A DNA stretch of 64,000 nucleotides, from contig NZ_CP178621.1 in the NCBI RefSeq assembly GCF_047302465.1, positions 3,348,001-3,412,000 of the forward strand, in the 5' to 3' direction. Under the pieces are notes generated by a model, which was not told the origin of the DNA, searched no databases, and saw nothing but the letters and a program-made list of their open reading frames with translations. Made by a program: the position numbers and the translations under genes. The stretch is from JACMRP01 sp047302465. Lineage in GTDB: Bacteria > Bdellovibrionota > Bdellovibrionia > Bdellovibrionales > Bdellovibrionaceae. Shown in pieces: positions 17,536 to 25,711 of this stretch; position 1 is the stretch's first letter; each line of letters starts with the position of its first letter.

Positions 17536-19308
17536 ATGACATCACCTGCTTGGAATATCAATTCTGAATACGCATCCATCGAATCAGCGGCTTTTACTGA
17601 AGATTTTGCCTTTGTTGAAAATGCGATCGCAACTATCGAAAAAAGATCCGCACAGAAAGATATCAAGAACTTACAAGACCTCTTTATCTTGAAAGAGAAG
17701 GCCTACACACTAGCGTGGAATATGTCGGTTTATCTTCAGTGCACTATCTCGGTGGACTCTACTGAAAAAGCAGCCAAGGCAAAAGCTTCGATCTGTGAAG
17801 ATCAAATGTCTCGCCTCAACCAGGCCTGCATTTCACTAAATATGTGGATCAAGACATGCGATGAGGCTTCTTTGAAACAAGTTTTGGCACATCCAGAGCT
17901 GCAAGCGTCTGAGTTCACTTGGGATCGCATGCGCAAAAACTCGGACCTTCTTCTAAGCGAAAAAGAAGAGACCCTGCTAGAGGCATTGAACACTTCAGGG
18001 CACGATGCGTGGGGAAACCTGTACTCTCGCCTTTGCGGTTCACTGAAATGTGAACTGAAGTACCCAGACAAAACAGAAACTGTCGGACTTTCTCAAGCGG
18101 CGGCAATGGTACGTCACAAAGATGAAGCCACTCGCAAAGTGGCCTGGAATGCTGTTCAAGAAGCCTGGAGCGAACATCGCGAGACTTCGGCTGCGATTGT
18201 AAATGCATTGGCTGGTTGGCGCCATGAGGTTATCAAGAAGCGCTCTTACAAAAGACCTCAACACTTTTTGGACTCGTCCCTTCACTACAATCGCAACACT
18301 CGCGAGACTCTCGAAGCCATCATGACAGCTTGTCATCAAAATCTCGAAGGCCTTCGCAAAGCGCCTCTGATGATGGCAAAAATTATGAAGAAGCCAAAAC
18401 TCGATCCCTGGGACTTGGTCGCGCCAAGCCCTCTCGGTGAAGCAGGAAAAAATATTTCCTTTTCTGAAGGTATGGAGACTATTCTTTATGCCTTCAACCA
18501 AGTCGATCCGCAGTTGGCGGATTTTGCAAACATGATGGTAAAAAACCAATGGATTGACGGACGCGTGCTTCCGAACAAATCCACGGGTGGTTACTGTACA
18601 GAGTTTGAAAAAAGTCTGACTCCAAGAATTTTCATGACCTATATGGGCTCGGATCGCGACGTTGTTACTTTAGCACATGAGCTTGGGCATGCTTACCATT
18701 CGTGGGTCATGCGGGACATGCCGCGCGCACAAAGACATTACCCAATGACTTTGGCAGAAACCGCGAGCGTCTTTGCAGAAACAGCCCTTCGCGATGTGAT
18801 GATGCAAAAAGCGAAGAACGATCAAGAGCGCCTTGAATTTGGCTGGAGTGATCTGGAATCCGCTGCAAGTTACTTGATTAATATTCCTGTGCGATTTGAT
18901 TTCGAAAAAAGCTTCTATGAAAAGCGCATGGAAAGAACACTAAGCCCTGAGGAGCTTTCTGGGCTGATGGATCAGGCTTGGAACAAATGGTATGGCCCGA
19001 CTGTTTCAAATAGTGATCCTCTATTCTGGGCAAGCAAACTGCACTTCTCTATTCCCGGAGACGCCAACTTCTACAACTACCCTTACACTTTCGGATACTT
19101 GTTCAGTTTGAGCATCTATGCCCGTCGTAAAGAGCTGGGTTCACAGTTCATGAAGACTTACGTGGATATTCTGCGCGATACAGGTCGCATGACTGCCGAA
19201 GATTTAGTGCAGAAACATTTGGGCGAAGACATTCGTCGCCCAGAGTTCTGGCAAAAGTCCTTGAATGTGGTTCTTGGAAAACTGAATACGATCGAAAAAT
19301 TGATATAA
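17536..19308 (+). CDS. pepF: M3 family oligoendopeptidase (PepF-like)
   Basis: A zinc oligopeptidase of 590 aa. The catalytic motif HELGHAYHSW begins at His381 (His381, Glu382, His385) and the third zinc ligand Glu lies downstream in MTLAETASVFAETAL. This pattern and the length fit the M3B/PepF branch, which cuts short peptides in the cytoplasm. No signal peptide is seen. A GGAGG lies 6 nt before the ATG. It is monocistronic and is bracketed by two nearly identical GAAA/TTTC-loop terminators. In a predator it may help break down peptides taken from prey; that is inference. Confidence 0.92.
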   Translation: MTSPAWNINSEYASIESAAFTEDFAFVENAIATIEKRSAQKDIKNLQDLFILKEKAYTLAWNMSVYLQCTISVDSTEKAAKAKASICEDQMSRLNQACISLNMWIKTCDEASLKQVLAHPELQASEFTWDRMRKNSDLLLSEKEETLLEALNTSGHDAWGNLYSRLCGSLKCELKYPDKTETVGLSQAAAMVRHKDEATRKVAWNAVQEAWSEHRETSAAIVNALAGWRHEVIKKRSYKRPQHFLDSSLHYNRNTRETLEAIMTACHQNLEGLRKAPLMMAKIMKKPKLDPWDLVAPSPLGEAGKNISFSEGMETILYAFNQVDPQLADFANMMVKNQWIDGRVLPNKSTGGYCTEFEKSLTPRIFMTYMGSDRDVVTLAHELGHAYHSWVMRDMPRAQRHYPMTLAETASVFAETALRDVMMQKAKNDQERLEFGWSDLESAASYLINIPVRFDFEKSFYEKRMERTLSPEELSGLMDQAWNKWYGPTVSNSDPLFWASKLHFSIPGDANFYNYPYTFGYLFSLSIYARRKELGSQFMKTYVDILRDTGRMTAEDLVQKHLGEDIRRPEFWQKSLNVVLGKLNTIEKLI

Positions 19309-19337
19309 AAAAAGCCGGTGGAAACACCGGCTTTTTT
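19307..19337. terminator. Bidirectional terminator
   Basis: The stem GCCGGTG/CACCGGC with a GAAA loop is flanked by A-run and T-run. It serves pepF from the left and the lipoprotein gene from the right. Confidence 0.95.
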
Positions 19338-19338
19338 C

Positions 19339-20541
19339 TTACATGCCCCAGTAGTATTTTTTAAGTGCTTCCCAATGACGAGGAAGAACTTGTCCCGTCA
19401 TATGTTGGGACATCATATCACCAGCGTTAGACTGGTCTTTATACGCACAAGTTGCGGAACTCCAAGTCGTGTAATAGTTATCGCGGAAACCCAAGACATG
19501 ACCGAACTCATGCGGCAAAGCACGAAGTGCGCCGTAGTTGTACAATTGCATTTTCTTACCTTGTACAAAGGCGCGACCGCCCACAAGATCATCGACCTTC
19601 ACCAGGTATGTAGAACCTTCTGCGTGGTTAGGAACAATCTTAATAGAGAATCCAGCTGTATTATTCCAAACAGATTCAACATAAGAAATGAACTGAGCAG
19701 CCGCCGTGCCGAACGCGCGTAAGTCCATTGGAACTTGCAGCTCGGTTCCGTTTGTACGGATGATATCGCCAGGAGTGAACTCGTAACGGCGATTGTAGCT
19801 AGCTACCCACTTGTAAAGTTTCTCGATGTAGGTACGACGCTCTGTAAAGGTATAAGACTTGCTCGAATAATAAAGGCGATAGACGTAGAAGCTCTCAGCA
19901 CCTTGAGTTAAAAAATTCTTCTCTGAATCTAACAGATCTGGAGTCGTGCAATCTGAATTGCTGTAGCAAAGCTTCACTTTTTCAAAAATGGCTTTTACAA
20001 TGGGACCTGCATCTTTATTGAGCCCCGTATTTTCTCCGTAGCTAACGCGATTTTCTTCATCGACGATAACACCACGAACAAAACCGTTCAGGCGAACAGC
20101 CTTCAATCCTACAGCTTCACTTTTTGCCTGTTGATAAATGCTGTATGCATCTGACCATGAGTAAGTAGATTCTTCCCAATAGTCTGAGCCAACAGTTTCT
20201 TGCTTCTGTTTACGGAAGTCGAAACGGCCCATAGAAACCATTTCAGTGTCGTTGCTAGGGTTTTCATCGATGTACTTCTTATAAACGGTTTCGATTTCGG
20301 ATTTATTCGCTTCTAAGTAGCTGCCCATTTCTTTGACTTTGTCTTTCCATTGGCGATCACAGTCTGTGAAATAAGGCTCGTTTTCCGGTCCATAGATCTC
20401 GTCCATTTTTTTAGTCAGGTCGCCTTGGAAGGACTTTTTACCCGGAGAGTTTCCGTCGTTACCACTACTTGATGGCGTACAGGCGCTTAAAGACAAAGCT
20501 AAAACTACGAACGCAAAAACATGCAAAAGACTTGTTTTCAT
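19339..20541 (-). CDS. Metzincin-like zinc peptidase, lipoprotein
   Basis: The 400-aa product has a lipoprotein signal (VLALSLSAC, Cys about residue 21). Near the C-terminus it has HEFGHVLGFRDNYY, i.e. HExxHxxGxxD, the variant zinc site known from snapalysin-like metzincins in which Asp replaces the third His. GDMMSQHM, about 20 residues on, may serve as the Met-turn. The remaining N-terminal part has no recognised domain. The ATG at 20541 is chosen over an in-frame TTG four codons upstream because AGGGG lies 4 nt before it and the TTG overlaps this ribosome site. A promoter is visible at 20576. Likely an extracytoplasmic protease; the substrate is unknown. Confidence 0.85.
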   Translation of the reverse strand: MKTSLLHVFAFVVLALSLSACTPSSSGNDGNSPGKKSFQGDLTKKMDEIYGPENEPYFTDCDRQWKDKVKEMGSYLEANKSEIETVYKKYIDENPSNDTEMVSMGRFDFRKQKQETVGSDYWEESTYSWSDAYSIYQQAKSEAVGLKAVRLNGFVRGVIVDEENRVSYGENTGLNKDAGPIVKAIFEKVKLCYSNSDCTTPDLLDSEKNFLTQGAESFYVYRLYYSSKSYTFTERRTYIEKLYKWVASYNRRYEFTPGDIIRTNGTELQVPMDLRAFGTAAAQFISYVESVWNNTAGFSIKIVPNHAEGSTYLVKVDDLVGGRAFVQGKKMQLYNYGALRALPHEFGHVLGFRDNYYTTWSSATCAYKDQSNAGDMMSQHMTGQVLPRHWEALKKYYWGM

Positions 20542-20575
20542 GAATCCCCTCAAAGCTAAAAAAAATGCTCAAAGA

Positions 20576-20604
20576 GGTATAGACAAGGCTTGGTTCTAGA
20601 TCAA
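20576..20604 (-). promoter_or_regulatory. Sigma70-like promoter of the 19339-20541 gene
   Basis: On the minus strand: -35 TTGATC (20599-20604), 17-nt spacer, -10 TATACC (20576-20581). TTGTC directly precedes the -10 box, as at two other promoters here (54011 and 40938) and nearly so at a third (31276). Confidence 0.6.
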
Positions 20605-20747
20605 GAAATTCGCCTTAAATTGTACTTATTCGTGGGTTTACAAGAGGGGACACGGCCTCAGCTTCACCCTATACCAGCTTATGCGGCCCTGAGCTTTTTG
20701 ACCTTAATACCGAACAGTACAGAGCAAGCACAAAGGAGGCGCTCCCA

Positions 20748-20804
20748 ATGAAAAAAATAGCAATGGCTCTCGGTAAAAGCGTTTTACTTAATAACTGGTT
20801 TTGA
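20748..20804 (+). pseudogene. 18-codon ORF, probable remnant of an exported-protein gene
   Basis: A perfect AAAGGAGG lies 8 nt before the ATG of MKKIAMALGKSVLLNNWF. The beginning looks like the first half of a signal peptide, then runs into a stop while overlapping the 3' end of the gene at 20784 on the other strand. This suggests a gene cut off by a deletion or rearrangement. A genuine small peptide remains possible. Confidence 0.4.
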
Positions 20805-21182
20805 GCATCCACGAGCTTGTGGGAGCCACTCGATATTCATCGTATAGGCTTTGCCGTCAGCGCCCGCAAAAGAGACTTCAACGGGGCGTTGCCAGTCTTT
20901 TTCGGCCTCGTTCATTTTAATCGAAACGCGATGAGGATAGCTCTTCATCTGGCCTTTTTCTAGAACTTGCAAGCCCGACATTACTGTCAGCATGGGCTTG
21001 CCTTTTTCGCTAGAACCTTTGATTCCAGTAATTTTCGGAAGCTGAGTGCCGCCATCAAGAATGACTTCCTGAAGACGGTCTACCTTTAACTGATAGCTCT
21101 TTGTTGGAGTCAGCACCACCGGCGCCAACTCTGTGCTCATACATGCCATTGCATTTAAAGACATCAACAAAGCTAAAATCAT
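20784..21182 (-). CDS. Small exported protein, unknown
   Basis: The 132-aa product starts with a short hydrophobic leader (MILALLMSLNAMA, cleavage probably before CM; the sequence before this Cys does not fit a standard lipobox well). The mature part looks like a single beta-domain, with one Cys near the N-terminus (CMST) and one near the C-terminus (ARGCSKP) that could pair. No family recognised. It starts 2 bp after the stop of the S1-repeat gene and must be co-transcribed with it, which is an odd pairing of a cytoplasmic RNA-binding protein with an exported one. Confidence 0.75.
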   Translation of the reverse strand: MILALLMSLNAMACMSTELAPVVLTPTKSYQLKVDRLQEVILDGGTQLPKITGIKGSSEKGKPMLTVMSGLQVLEKGQMKSYPHRVSIKMNEAEKDWQRPVEVSFAGADGKAYTMNIEWLPQARGCSKPVIK

Positions 21183-21184
21183 AA

Positions 21185-22387
21185 TTACTTCTTTTTTGTG
21201 ACAGTTAGATTTTTAAACTGATCCGCCAAAGTGCCAAGCCCCTTACCGCTGCCAGCACCGCCAGTGCTGCCAGTGAACCCCTGCCAAGAAGTGTCTTCTT
21301 GGTCTTTCGGGAAGGACAAAGAGATTTTCTTTTCTACGGTGTTTACGTTTTGGATTTGGACTTTCAAAGTCTCGCCTGGATTTTTCTTTTCCATCTCGCG
21401 CTCGTCAGCCACCTCACGGAATGCTGATTTTGGCAAAAGACCTACGATGCCTGGTTTTAGCTCCATCAAGAAACCAAAACGCTCTTTGCTGCGAATCTTC
21501 CCAGTGTGCACACTGCCGACAGCAAAATCTTTGTAAGCGGTCATCCAAGGATCTTCCTCAGCCTGCTTACGAGACAATGAAATCTTCAAACGGCCCGTTG
21601 CATCTTCTTCGATTTTCAGAATTTTTACAGAGATCTCTTGGCCAACCTCTAGAGCTTCAGAAGGATGAGCTAAACGAGACCAGCTCACTTCAGAAATATG
21701 CACAAGACCATCAATACCAGGTGCAAGCTCTACGAAGGCTCCGTAGTTTTCCAAACGCACTACGCGACCATTCATAACTTCACCGACTTGGCGTTGATCC
21801 ATGAAAGTGCCCTGGTTCTCGAGCTTCTCCATGTCGAGCATACGGCGACGAGAAACCACGATATTACGGCCACCTTTTTCAAACTTCGTAATCATGAAAT
21901 CGAACTTTTTGTCGATGTAGCTTTCAGGCTCTGTGATCGGCTTAGAATCCATTTGGCTGATTGGACAGAACGCCAATTTGCCCATGACATTTACGCGGAA
22001 ACCACCGTTCACAACTTCAGTGACACGGCCTTCAACCGGAGTTTCAAAATCAAAAGCATCTTCCAAATCATCCGCCAAAGCTTTGCCGGAAGCTTTCGCA
22101 GAAAGAACCAACAAACCTTCTTGAGCTTTTACGACGTAAAGAGTGACTTGATCGCCAACTTGTACTTTCAACTGGCCATTTGCATCCAACATCTCGGCAC
22201 GAGGAACCATGCCATCACGTCCGCTGATGTTTACAAATACTTCGTCTTTACCCAAAGTCATCACTTCGGCAGTGACCTTGTCGCCTTTACCGTAAGTTTG
22301 TGTGTAACCTTGTACTGATGCTTCGAACATCGTTGCAAAGTCGTTCTTTTTATTTTGGGAATCGTCGTCACCGAACATGTCTCTCAT
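21185..22387 (-). CDS. S1-repeat RNA-binding protein (ribosomal protein S1-like)
   Basis: The 400-aa product consists of about four S1 (OB-fold) repeats of 70-75 residues. Typical phrases are GKDEVFVNISGRDGMVPRAE, RLENYGAFVELAPGIDGLVH, ISEVSWSRLAHPSE and VGSVHTGKIRSKERFGFLME. It is shorter than the six-repeat S1 of E. coli (about 550 aa), so it is probably an S1 paralogue rather than the main bS1. Such proteins bind mRNA and can aid initiation or stability. The C-terminus is Gly/Ser-rich and flexible, ending in Lys. AAAGGTG lies 7 nt before the ATG. It forms a two-gene operon with the small exported protein. Confidence 0.88.
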   Translation of the reverse strand: MRDMFGDDDSQNKKNDFATMFEASVQGYTQTYGKGDKVTAEVMTLGKDEVFVNISGRDGMVPRAEMLDANGQLKVQVGDQVTLYVVKAQEGLLVLSAKASGKALADDLEDAFDFETPVEGRVTEVVNGGFRVNVMGKLAFCPISQMDSKPITEPESYIDKKFDFMITKFEKGGRNIVVSRRRMLDMEKLENQGTFMDQRQVGEVMNGRVVRLENYGAFVELAPGIDGLVHISEVSWSRLAHPSEALEVGQEISVKILKIEEDATGRLKISLSRKQAEEDPWMTAYKDFAVGSVHTGKIRSKERFGFLMELKPGIVGLLPKSAFREVADEREMEKKNPGETLKVQIQNVNTVEKKISLSFPKDQEDTSWQGFTGSTGGAGSGKGLGTLADQFKNLTVTKKK

Positions 22388-22578
22388 ATATGCACCTTTG
22401 GTCTTTGGCTTGAAAAAGACCTATTCAATCCAAATTTCATACTTTTGTCTATGTCCGAGCATTGCAGAAGGGCCTAAAGTCCATGATTCCTTTTTAAGAC
22501 GCGGCGAATCCTGACTGGATCTTTTGAGACCAAAACTTCCATAATAAATCCATTCCATATCAAGAAGGAGATCGGACT

Positions 22579-23229
22579 ATGAAAAAGCAAATCATTATCT
22601 TTGCAACGGCAGCAGCAATGCTTTCTGCATGTGCAAGCGGCGACAATAAAAACGCTATCAACAAAGCTGGAATCGGTGCCGCAGTGGGCGCAGTAGCAGG
22701 TGCGGTGATCGGCCATCAAACTGGTAAGCGTAACGAAGGCGCTATGATCGGTGCTGCTCTTGGAGCAGGTATCGGTGGAGCTGTTGGCCATCGTTTAGAT
22801 AAACAGCAAAAAGAACTCGAGAAAATCGCGGAAACAAAGCGTACAGAGCAAGGTCTTATCACCAAGCTTAAGAGCGATATTCTTTTCGATACTGGTAAAG
22901 CTGATTTGAAACCAGCGGCGAAGACCAACATTTCTCAACTTGCTGGAATCATGAAGAACTACCCTGAGAACGTTTTGACGATCAAAGGTTACACAGACAA
23001 CACTGGTTCTGACAAAGTGAACAAGCCATTGTCTGAAAAAAGAGCGAAAGCAGTTCGTGATGCTCTTGTATCAAACGGCATCCCTGATGCTACTGTTAGC
23101 TTCGTAGGTATGGGTTCTGAGAATCCAATCGACGCTGGCAAAACGAAAGATGCTTTGTCAAAAAATCGCCGTGTTGAAATCGAAATCACGGTTGATGAAA
23201 GCAAAGTTCCTAAGCAAGCTGCTAACTAA
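22579..23229 (+). CDS. OmpA-domain lipoprotein with glycine-zipper (YiaD-like)
   Basis: The 216-aa lipoprotein (lipobox AMLSAC, Cys about residue 18) has two parts. Residues 30-75 are a glycine-zipper helix pair (GIGAAVGAVAGAVIGHQTG, AALGAGIGGAVGHRLD). The C-terminal half is the OmpA peptidoglycan-binding fold (ILFDTGKADLKPAAKTNISQ, then GYTDNTGSDKVNKPLSEKRA). It should link the outer membrane to the cell wall. YiaD and similar proteins have this order. AAGGAGA precedes the ATG. It is monocistronic, with a bidirectional terminator after it. Confidence 0.93.
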   Translation: MKKQIIIFATAAAMLSACASGDNKNAINKAGIGAAVGAVAGAVIGHQTGKRNEGAMIGAALGAGIGGAVGHRLDKQQKELEKIAETKRTEQGLITKLKSDILFDTGKADLKPAAKTNISQLAGIMKNYPENVLTIKGYTDNTGSDKVNKPLSEKRAKAVRDALVSNGIPDATVSFVGMGSENPIDAGKTKDALSKNRRVEIEITVDESKVPKQAAN

Positions 23230-23251
23230 AAAGTTTGCTGTCTGCAAAAAC

Positions 23252-23284
23252 AAAAAAGGCTGGTTCATCACCAGCCTTTTTTTA
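23252..23284. terminator. Bidirectional terminator
   Basis: The stem GGCTGGT/ACCAGCC is flanked by six A and seven T. It separates the convergent OmpA-like gene and the exported protein at 23282. Confidence 0.93.
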
Positions 23285-23743
23285 TTTCGTTTTCTTTACC
23301 CATTGCATTTCAATCTGACAGTTCACCGGGCGATCGTCACCTTGCGCATCTTTGGCAACAAGGCTGATGCGAGTCGTGGTCTTTTGAGTCGCACCTAAAT
23401 CCAACTCTTGCATGAGCTTGTAAGTCCCCGAAGAGTCGCGCGACAACACATTCAATGTTTTATTGAATGTGCCCTTAGCAGTACGTGGCCAGATCATGTG
23501 TTCGCGATTGCGACCAAACGTCAGAGCTTGATTGCCTCCAGCGCGCGCCATGAAGTCGACCTCGTCGATGCCTTGACCGTTACTGACGACTGTTTTGTTA
23601 TTACGAACAACTACCCCGTTTGCTTGGCAGGAATATTTTGTACGTAGATTGAAATCCTGAGGTGAACCTCCAGGAGCTGCTTGCACTGTAAGAGTGCCGA
23701 AAAAAAGACCCAAAGCCAAAATTGGGCTTAACATACGTTCCAT
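23282..23743 (-). CDS. Small exported protein, unknown
   Basis: The 153-aa product has a signal peptide (LSPILALGLFFGTLTVQA, cleavage before APGG). The mature protein is about 130 residues and probably beta-rich, with Cys in KYSCQANG and NCQIEMQW that could form a disulfide. GGAGG lies 7 nt before the ATG. No family recognised. The 292-bp space to the next gene at 24036 holds a small perfect hairpin ACGCTC-CCA-GAGCGT (23830-23844) and no visible gene. Confidence 0.78.
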   Translation of the reverse strand: MERMLSPILALGLFFGTLTVQAAPGGSPQDFNLRTKYSCQANGVVVRNNKTVVSNGQGIDEVDFMARAGGNQALTFGRNREHMIWPRTAKGTFNKTLNVLSRDSSGTYKLMQELDLGATQKTTTRISLVAKDAQGDDRPVNCQIEMQWVKKTK

Positions 23744-24035
23744 AAATGAACCTCCTTGAGCTGACGCTCAAACCACCCCTTCAGCGCCCTTTCTTGCATT
23801 TAGGATGCCAGAGTTTCTCATTCTGAGACACGCTCCCAGAGCGTATTTCAAGGCAAAGTCGAGCCAACAAACAAGCTGTCGTTGCTTTCAACACCTGTTT
23901 AGTAAGATTAGACAGTGAGGTTTTTTAAAATCGTTTTGAGACACCCAATTCGAGCGTGATCGCTCCCAACGTGGACTGACCATGGAGCCAAGTTTGCAAT
24001 GCCTTCCTTCGGGGACATACTTCTTTGGGGGGATC

Positions 24036-25397
24036 ATGGGGATTCGACGTCTGAATTCGTCATTTGTGACTGTACTGGTTGGGCTTACTCTAACCACTCT
24101 TAGCTTTCAAAACTGTAGCAAAGCGCGATTCATCATCGACGAAGCTGCCAAAGAAAAGGCGCTCGGAGATGGCAACGTCTTCACACCTGGAGATGACGTT
24201 TCTATTCCTGGTCGTGGCAACACACCTGGAGATGATGCGAACATCCCTGGCAGCCGTCCCGGTGACGACAGCAGCACTCCTGGCGGAGGTATTCCAGGAA
24301 ATGATCCAAGTATGCCTGGGACTCGCCCTCCTGGAAATGACCCTACAATGCCAGGCGGAATGATTCCTGGAAATGATCCAAGCATGCCTGGCACTCGTCC
24401 TCCTGGAATGGACCCAAGTGTTCCTGGTGGCAGCACTCCAGGCAGCGACCCATCGAAACCAAAATTGACTGTCGGAGTCACTACGTTCTGTCCATTGGGA
24501 GTTCCAGAGCATGGTGCTTACAAACCATTTGCGTTAGCCGGCGAATCCAAGTTGGTCTTCGTGAAGAAAGACATCATGAAATCACCGGTCACAACTTCTG
24601 TGGTCTGCGAGGTTCCAAAGGTCAGAGCACAAATCTTAGATAATCGTAGGATTGATATCTCTGCATGTGCGACTGCAGTGAAGGGCTCAACATTTATTGA
24701 AGCTTACATTGTTGAGGAGTCTGTAACGAGCAACTATGAAAAATACAAATTCAATGCAGAACCTGTCATGTACAGTTCTTTCACTGAATTGCGTGTAGCT
24801 TATGCCGAGATGGATGACAAAGCCAACCAAGCAGAGTGCGACCTTGTTGGTGACCCTCTCTTGTTACAATTGAATACATCAAGCCCACAACCAATCGAGT
24901 TAACAGCTCCAGAAAAAGGCGTGATGTTTGATCTTCTTGGCCGCCGCTCAAATCACGAGAAAGTTCTGACTTCGTGGTTTGCGACTGCAAAGACCGAGAA
25001 CTACTTCTTAGTATTGCCAAACTCAAAAGGCCAAGTACTCGGTATCGACGAACTCTTTGGTGATGCAACTTTTGGCCCTGACCAACGTTATTCAAAACAA
25101 GGTTTCGCAGCACTTGCGAAACACGATGAGAACCGTGACCGCGTAATCAGCGGTGACGACGCTGTCTTCCCAGATCTAAAGCTCTGGAAAGACGAAAACC
25201 TGGATGGCATTGCTCAAGCCTCCGAGTTATCGACTTTGGATGAAAAAGGAGTTGTTGCGATTGACCTGCGCTATGATCGCCGCTTCTCTGAGAAAGATCA
25301 GCACGGGAACATGACGAAGTATAAGTCCATCGTTGTCATGAAAGATGACAGTTATGGCCTCGTCTATGACTTGTGGCTGAGATACATCTCAAAATAA
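24036..25397 (+). CDS. Lipoprotein-like surface protein with collagen-like PG repeats and EF-hand-like motifs
   Basis: The ATG at 24036 follows a GGGGGG run and opens an N-terminal signal ending TLSFQNC, the FQNC style I associate with Bdellovibrio lipoproteins, although it deviates from the usual L-A-G-C lipobox. Residues about 50-145 are Pro/Gly-rich with a repeated unit (IPGNDPSMPGTRPPG). Near the C-terminus, DENRDRVISGDD and KDENLDGIAQASEL have the Asp/Asn spacing of calcium-binding EF-hand or dockerin-type loops. The middle domain, with several Cys, is not recognised. The product is likely exported and outer-surface bound. It is monocistronic with a strong terminator. Confidence 0.82.
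   Translation: MGIRRLNSSFVTVLVGLTLTTLSFQNCSKARFIIDEAAKEKALGDGNVFTPGDDVSIPGRGNTPGDDANIPGSRPGDDSSTPGGGIPGNDPSMPGTRPPGNDPTMPGGMIPGNDPSMPGTRPPGMDPSVPGGSTPGSDPSKPKLTVGVTTFCPLGVPEHGAYKPFALAGESKLVFVKKDIMKSPVTTSVVCEVPKVRAQILDNRRIDISACATAVKGSTFIEAYIVEESVTSNYEKYKFNAEPVMYSSFTELRVAYAEMDDKANQAECDLVGDPLLLQLNTSSPQPIELTAPEKGVMFDLLGRRSNHEKVLTSWFATAKTENYFLVLPNSKGQVLGIDELFGDATFGPDQRYSKQGFAALAKHDENRDRVISGDDAVFPDLKLWKDENLDGIAQASELSTLDEKGVVAIDLRYDRRFSEKDQHGNMTKYKSIVVMKDDSYGLVYDLWLRYISK
24184..24453 (+). repeat. Imperfect tandem repeats coding Pro-Gly-rich units
   Basis: Units such as CCTGGAAATGATCCAAG recur. The longest period is about 66-72 bp, in two copies (around 24289-24360 and 24361-24432) that differ at a modest number of bases. 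Shorter P-G-x-D-x-S-x-P-G units fill the rest. Copy number could vary between strains. Confidence 0.8.
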
Positions 25398-25432
25398 GTG
25401 TGCAAGAAAGGCACTACGAGGGGAATGCCTGC

Positions 25433-25470
25433 AGAAAGGCTCGTTAGGAGAACGAGCCTTTCTCTTTTTT
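25433..25470 (+). terminator. Rho-independent terminator
   Basis: The stem AGAAAGGCTCGTT/AACGAGCCTTTCT (13 bp) has a 5-nt loop and is followed by CTTTTTT. Confidence 0.95.
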
Positions 25471-25711
25471 GTGCTGCTTTAGTAAACAACTAGCCTGAAG
25501 ATTTGCCTAAGCCGCTTGCTCTTTTTGCCTATTTGCAAATTAGAATGCTTATTTCACAAGCGCCAGACCTAAGTCCCGCGTCAAGGGTCAAGGAAGACTA
25601 GACAAGCTTTTAATGAAGCGTGCTATCATAGAAGGACTCTATGGATTGTTACCGGTTACAGCTACATTTCATTTCTTTTATTCAAAGTTCACTTCACAGT
25701 AAAGCTCATCA
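25471..25711 (+). other. Intergenic stretch upstream of the CNNM gene
   Basis: I see no gene here. TAGACA (25600-25605) and TATCAT (25625-25630) could be a promoter, but the 19-nt spacing is long. GTTACCGGTTAC (25648-25659) is a small near-repeat. No clear Shine-Dalgarno precedes the ATG at 25712. Confidence 0.4.

Noticed and set aside
21698..22318. 206-codon plus-strand frame
   Set aside because: Antisense to the S1-repeat gene, no signal or ribosome site.
24184..24453. Possible CRISPR array
   Set aside because: The repeats are in-frame coding units without unique spacers.
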